DNA of 5,583 nucleotides. Origin: Gammaproteobacteria bacterium (lineage in GTDB: Bacteria > Pseudomonadota > Gammaproteobacteria > Steroidobacterales > Steroidobacteraceae). The stretch spans positions 1,118-6,700 of the forward strand of contig PMHN01000173.1 in NCBI GenBank assembly GCA_003156695.1, read 5' to 3'. Below, in pieces: positions 5,399-5,583 of the stretch; the first letter of the stretch is position 1, and every line of letters starts with the position of its first letter. The translations under genes and the position numbers were made by a program. The notes beneath the pieces are model-generated. The model saw nothing but the letters and a program-made list of their open reading frames with translations. It was not told where the DNA came from and did no database searches.

Positions 5399-5583
5399 AT
5401 GAGTGATGACCAGGATCTGATCCCGCGCCGACGGCTCCCGCTAAAGATCCCGTACCTGTCGTGGCGGGACCTGGCGGTCGGGGTATGGCCGCTCATCATC
5501 CTCACCATCATCGCCTTCATCGTGGCGCTCAGGTTCGTAAGTCCCGCTCCGCCGCACACGCTCACGATGGTCACAGGACCCGC
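5399..5583 (+). CDS. TAXI-family TRAP transporter solute-binding protein, N-terminal part (runs off window)
   Basis: ATG 5399 opens a frame that stays open to the window end (61 full codons). The product begins with a short polar, Arg-rich cytoplasmic segment (MSDDQDLIPRRRLP...), then one membrane helix at about 26-46 (LAVGVWPLIILTIIAFIVALRF). A 'VSPAPPHTLTMVTGP' stretch follows, which I recognise as the start of the periplasmic binding domain in membrane-anchored TAXI proteins, where PAPP-x-TL-x-(I/M)-x-TGP leads into the first beta-strand and ligand loop. TAXI proteins deliver solutes, often dicarboxylates or amino acids, to TRAP permeases; the substrate here is not visible. An uncleaved anchor instead of a cleaved signal peptide is typical of this subgroup. 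It is probably co-transcribed with the lipoprotein gene. The assignment rests on a short N-terminus, so the rest of the gene is needed to confirm it. Confidence 0.75.
   Translation, partial: MSDDQDLIPRRRLPLKIPYLSWRDLAVGVWPLIILTIIAFIVALRFVSPAPPHTLTMVTGP

Noticed and set aside
4795..5406. Plus-strand frame of 203 codons nested in the lipoprotein gene
   Set aside because: Its Arg/Ala/Gly-rich product is typical of an out-of-frame reading of GC-rich coding DNA, with no start signal.

Overview
The window is GC-rich (well over 60% by eye) and looks like a chromosomal stretch of a Gram-negative proteobacterium. It carries the C-terminal barrel of a TonB-dependent outer-membrane receptor, a lipobox lipoprotein, an exported phosphoesterase and a TAXI-type TRAP solute-binding protein. 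The receptor's style resembles xanthomonad- or steroidobacter-like gammaproteobacteria, but that placement is inference. There are no tRNA, rRNA, CRISPR or IS signatures.

Layout. (1) Positions 1-705, plus strand: 3' end of a TonB-dependent receptor gene, ended by a double-hairpin rho-independent terminator (716-765). (2) Positions 871-1780, plus strand: a CPBP/Abi-type intramembrane metalloprotease. Its reading frame is broken by a heptanucleotide repeated three times (973-993); removing one 7-base unit restores one continuous frame of 300 codons. (3) Positions 1818-1921: a partial copy of two pieces of region 1, a 24-base receptor segment and the terminator with its flank, which looks like the scar of a lost or rearranged receptor copy. 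(4) About 1928-3133, plus strand: an unrecognised protein with a winged-helix-like segment, a signal-peptide-like N-terminus and no internal methionine. (5) Positions 3117-4112, minus strand: an exported calcineurin-like metallophosphoesterase that converges on gene 4 and overlaps it by 17 bases. (6) Positions 4217-5386, plus strand: a lipoprotein with a second, C-terminal membrane anchor. (7) From 5399 to the right edge, plus strand: the start of a membrane-anchored TAXI TRAP solute-binding protein, 12 bases after gene 6.

How they work together. Genes 6 and 7 look like one translationally close operon whose products both sit in the cell envelope. Gene 5 is transcribed divergently from them across a 104-base gap. 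Genes 1 to 4 are separate units split by terminators. No new defence or mobile system is evident. The most notable signals are the 7-base repeat that switches the protease frame, the duplicated receptor/terminator fragment around the protease gene, and the methionine-free HTH-like protein. Four of the five gene starts visible here are probably GTG or TTG rather than ATG.
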